From positions 1 to 7,773 of the forward strand of contig QGUY01000190.1 of the NCBI GenBank assembly GCA_003242315.1: a stretch of 7,773 bases of DNA, read 5' to 3'. Below, piece by piece: positions 6,386 through 7,773 of the stretch (within the stretch, counting starts at the first letter, position 1; the number at the start of each line of letters is the position of its first letter). A model generated the notes under the pieces. It made no database searches. It was not told the origin of the DNA and saw only the letters and a list, made by a program, of their open reading frames with translations. A program made the translations under genes and the position numbers. This stretch comes from Bacteroidota bacterium. GTDB lineage: Bacteria; Bacteroidota; Bacteroidia; Cytophagales; Cyclobacteriaceae.

Positions 6386-7618
6386 ATGGATCAACAGGTC
6401 ATTCTATACATCATCATCGGGATTGTTGCTGTAAGCTATCTTTTCGACCAGTTCCTGGAATACCTTAATCTCAGGCACCGGCGCACCGATATTCCGCCGG
6501 AAGTAGAAGCCTACTACGATCGGGAAAAGTACCAGCGCTCTCTGGATTATCATCGCGATCAGACTCAATTCGGGTTTGTGACGGCCGCGTTCGGATTCAT
6601 TCTCACAATGGCCATGCTGGTCACCGGCGGTTTTGGATGGATCGATGGCCAGCTGCGATCTTATGTCCAGCATGACGTGTTGCTGGCGCTTGCATTTTTT
6701 GGATTGATCGGTCTGGCATCCGACATCCTCACACTCCCTTTTCAGTGGTATGCCACCTTTGTCATCGAGGAAAAGTATGGCTTCAACCGAACGACAGTCA
6801 AGACTTTTATTCTTGATAAACTCAAGGGTTACCTGTTGGCGGCGGTCATTGGTGGAGGTTTGCTGGCGTTGCTGATTTACCTGGTACGTGTGATCGGTCC
6901 GAATTTCTGGATTTGGTTCTCCCTTATTGCGGCCGCGTTCATCGTATTCATGAACATGTTCTACACTTCGCTGATCCTGCCGATGTTCAACAAACTGACG
7001 CTCCTCCCTGACGGAGAACTGAAATCAGCGATTGCCGAGTTTGCAAAAAAAGTGGATTTCCCCCTGGGTAACATCTATGTCATCGACGGATCGAAACGAT
7101 CCCGCAAGGCGAACGCGTTTTTCTCGGGAATTGGACGCAAGAAGAAAATTGTGTTGTACGATACGCTGATTGCTAACCATTCCGTTGAAGAACTGGTGGC
7201 TGTTTTGGCGCACGAAGTGGGACACTACAAGAAGAAGCACATGGTGTGGGGGCTTGTGCTTTCCATCCTCCAGGTAACGTTTACCTTGTGGATTCTTTCG
7301 CTTATGGTATACAATGAAAACCTGTCATTCGCGCTCGGCGGCTCGCAGTACGCCATACATCTTAACCTTCTTGCGTTTGCAATCCTGTTTTCACCAATTT
7401 CCGGTGTGGCTGGGCTGCTTATGACATGGTACAGTCGGAAGAACGAATATGAAGCAGACGCGTTTGCCCGGACCCACTATGATGGTCAGGCGTTGGCTAA
7501 CGCGCTGAAGAAACTTTCCGTTGATTCGTTGTCGTACCTTTTTCCGCATCCCTGGTATGTTTTCTTTCACTATTCGCATCCGCCGTTGCTGAAACGGCTC
7601 GAATCCATTTATGCGTGA
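6386..7618 (+). CDS. Ste24-type (M48) membrane metallopeptidase
   Basis: This integral-membrane zinc protease of the Ste24/CAAX prenyl protease 1 family has 410 residues, near the usual length. Hydrophobic segments lie at roughly residues 4-20, 64-84, 98-120, 148-170, 174-198, 286-308 and 324-346, consistent with the seven-helix Ste24 barrel. The zinc site is HEVGH (His276, Glu277, His280), with the third ligand Glu354 in SRKNEYEADAFA (350-361). The C-terminal SHPPLLKRL (397-405) is the conserved family tail. PxxNKxTxLPDGEL (199-212) precedes the catalytic domain as in other members. Bacteria do not prenylate proteins this way, so the role is more likely turnover or processing of membrane proteins or peptides. 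The true substrate cannot be read from the sequence. The ATG at 6386 is chosen because it opens directly into the first membrane helix. The next gene starts 6 bases after its stop. Confidence 0.92.
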   Translation: MDQQVILYIIIGIVAVSYLFDQFLEYLNLRHRRTDIPPEVEAYYDREKYQRSLDYHRDQTQFGFVTAAFGFILTMAMLVTGGFGWIDGQLRSYVQHDVLLALAFFGLIGLASDILTLPFQWYATFVIEEKYGFNRTTVKTFILDKLKGYLLAAVIGGGLLALLIYLVRVIGPNFWIWFSLIAAAFIVFMNMFYTSLILPMFNKLTLLPDGELKSAIAEFAKKVDFPLGNIYVIDGSKRSRKANAFFSGIGRKKKIVLYDTLIANHSVEELVAVLAHEVGHYKKKHMVWGLVLSILQVTFTLWILSLMVYNENLSFALGGSQYAIHLNLLAFAILFSPISGVAGLLMTWYSRKNEYEADAFARTHYDGQALANALKKLSVDSLSYLFPHPWYVFFHYSHPPLLKRLESIYA

Positions 7619-7624
7619 AGAACG

Positions 7625-7773
7625 ATGAGGAATCCCAGGGTTACGCTGTTGCTGATCATCGCCAATGTACTGGTTTTTGCCGCTATGGCACTGTATCAGC
7701 AGAACCTGTGGTTCAATCGCGACCAGGATTTTTATTTCATGCTGGTCACCGGTGCGAACTTCAATCCCTATAC
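7625..7773 (+). CDS. Rhomboid-like intramembrane serine protease (5' part only)
   Basis: An open frame starts at ATG 7625, six bases after the Ste24 stop, and runs off the window after 49 full codons. It begins MRNPRVTLLLIIANVLVF, a short basic N-terminus followed by a first membrane helix (about residues 6-22). A loop leads to MLVTGANFNPY near the edge. The pattern P-x-VT-x-x-L-x-x-x-NV-x-VF, then a Gly-Ala-Asn-x-x-Pro motif, is the usual start of bacterial rhomboid proteins (Pfam Rhomboid, family S54), normally followed by GEWWRL and the GxSG serine and histidine motifs. Those catalytic motifs lie outside the window, so activity cannot be judged. Spacing suggests co-transcription and perhaps translational coupling with the Ste24 gene. 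Another polytopic membrane protein remains possible. Confidence 0.72.
   Translation, partial: MRNPRVTLLLIIANVLVFAAMALYQQNLWFNRDQDFYFMLVTGANFNPY

Noticed and set aside
1..7773. Defence system, mobile element or biosynthetic island
   Set aside because: Every gene is a recognisable housekeeping or membrane-protease gene, all on one strand with uniform composition. No transposase, integrase, tRNA, direct repeat or CRISPR pattern was seen.

Overview
This window carries a compact arginine-biosynthesis operon on the + strand: argC, argD, an argF' (acylornithine carbamoyltransferase), argB, an M20 deacylase (argE-like) and argH. Two membrane-protease genes follow on the same strand: a complete Ste24/M48 metallopeptidase and the first 49 codons of a rhomboid-like protein that runs off the right edge. 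No RNA gene, mobile element, CRISPR array or sizeable repeat was seen. Coding density is very high, and the longest non-coding gap is 53 bases.

The likely source is a member of the Bacteroidota, probably in the Cytophagales/Chitinophagales range rather than Bacteroidales, though that finer placement is only a guess. The arguments are: the carbamoyltransferase is the N-acyl-ornithine type best known from Bacteroides and relatives; ArgC, ArgD and ArgH carry sequence variants I associate with this phylum; and start codons lack clear Shine-Dalgarno sequences and tend to have A-rich leaders. Base composition looks near 50% GC and even across the window, with no sign of recent transfer.

Bases 1-6332 are the arg genes, with gaps of 23 (or a short overlap), 7, 1, 23 and 13 bases, so they are almost certainly co-transcribed. 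The pathway they encode keeps the acyl group on until after carbamoylation. ArgB phosphorylates N-acylglutamate, ArgC reduces it to the semialdehyde, and ArgD transaminates it to N-acylornithine. ArgF' then makes N-acylcitrulline, the M20 enzyme releases citrulline, and ArgH splits argininosuccinate into arginine and fumarate. The N-acyltransferase for the first step and argininosuccinate synthase (argG) are not in the window. argC begins at base 2, so they may lie just upstream.

Bases 6333-6385 separate argH from the protease genes and hold a candidate promoter whose predicted start point falls on the ATG of the Ste24 gene. Bases 6386-7773 hold the two protease genes, 6 bases apart.

I found no clearly new biological system. 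The most useful open question is the acyl-group specificity of the carbamoyltransferase: it has Thr at position 90, where the characterised succinylornithine enzyme has Pro and the acetylornithine enzyme has Glu.
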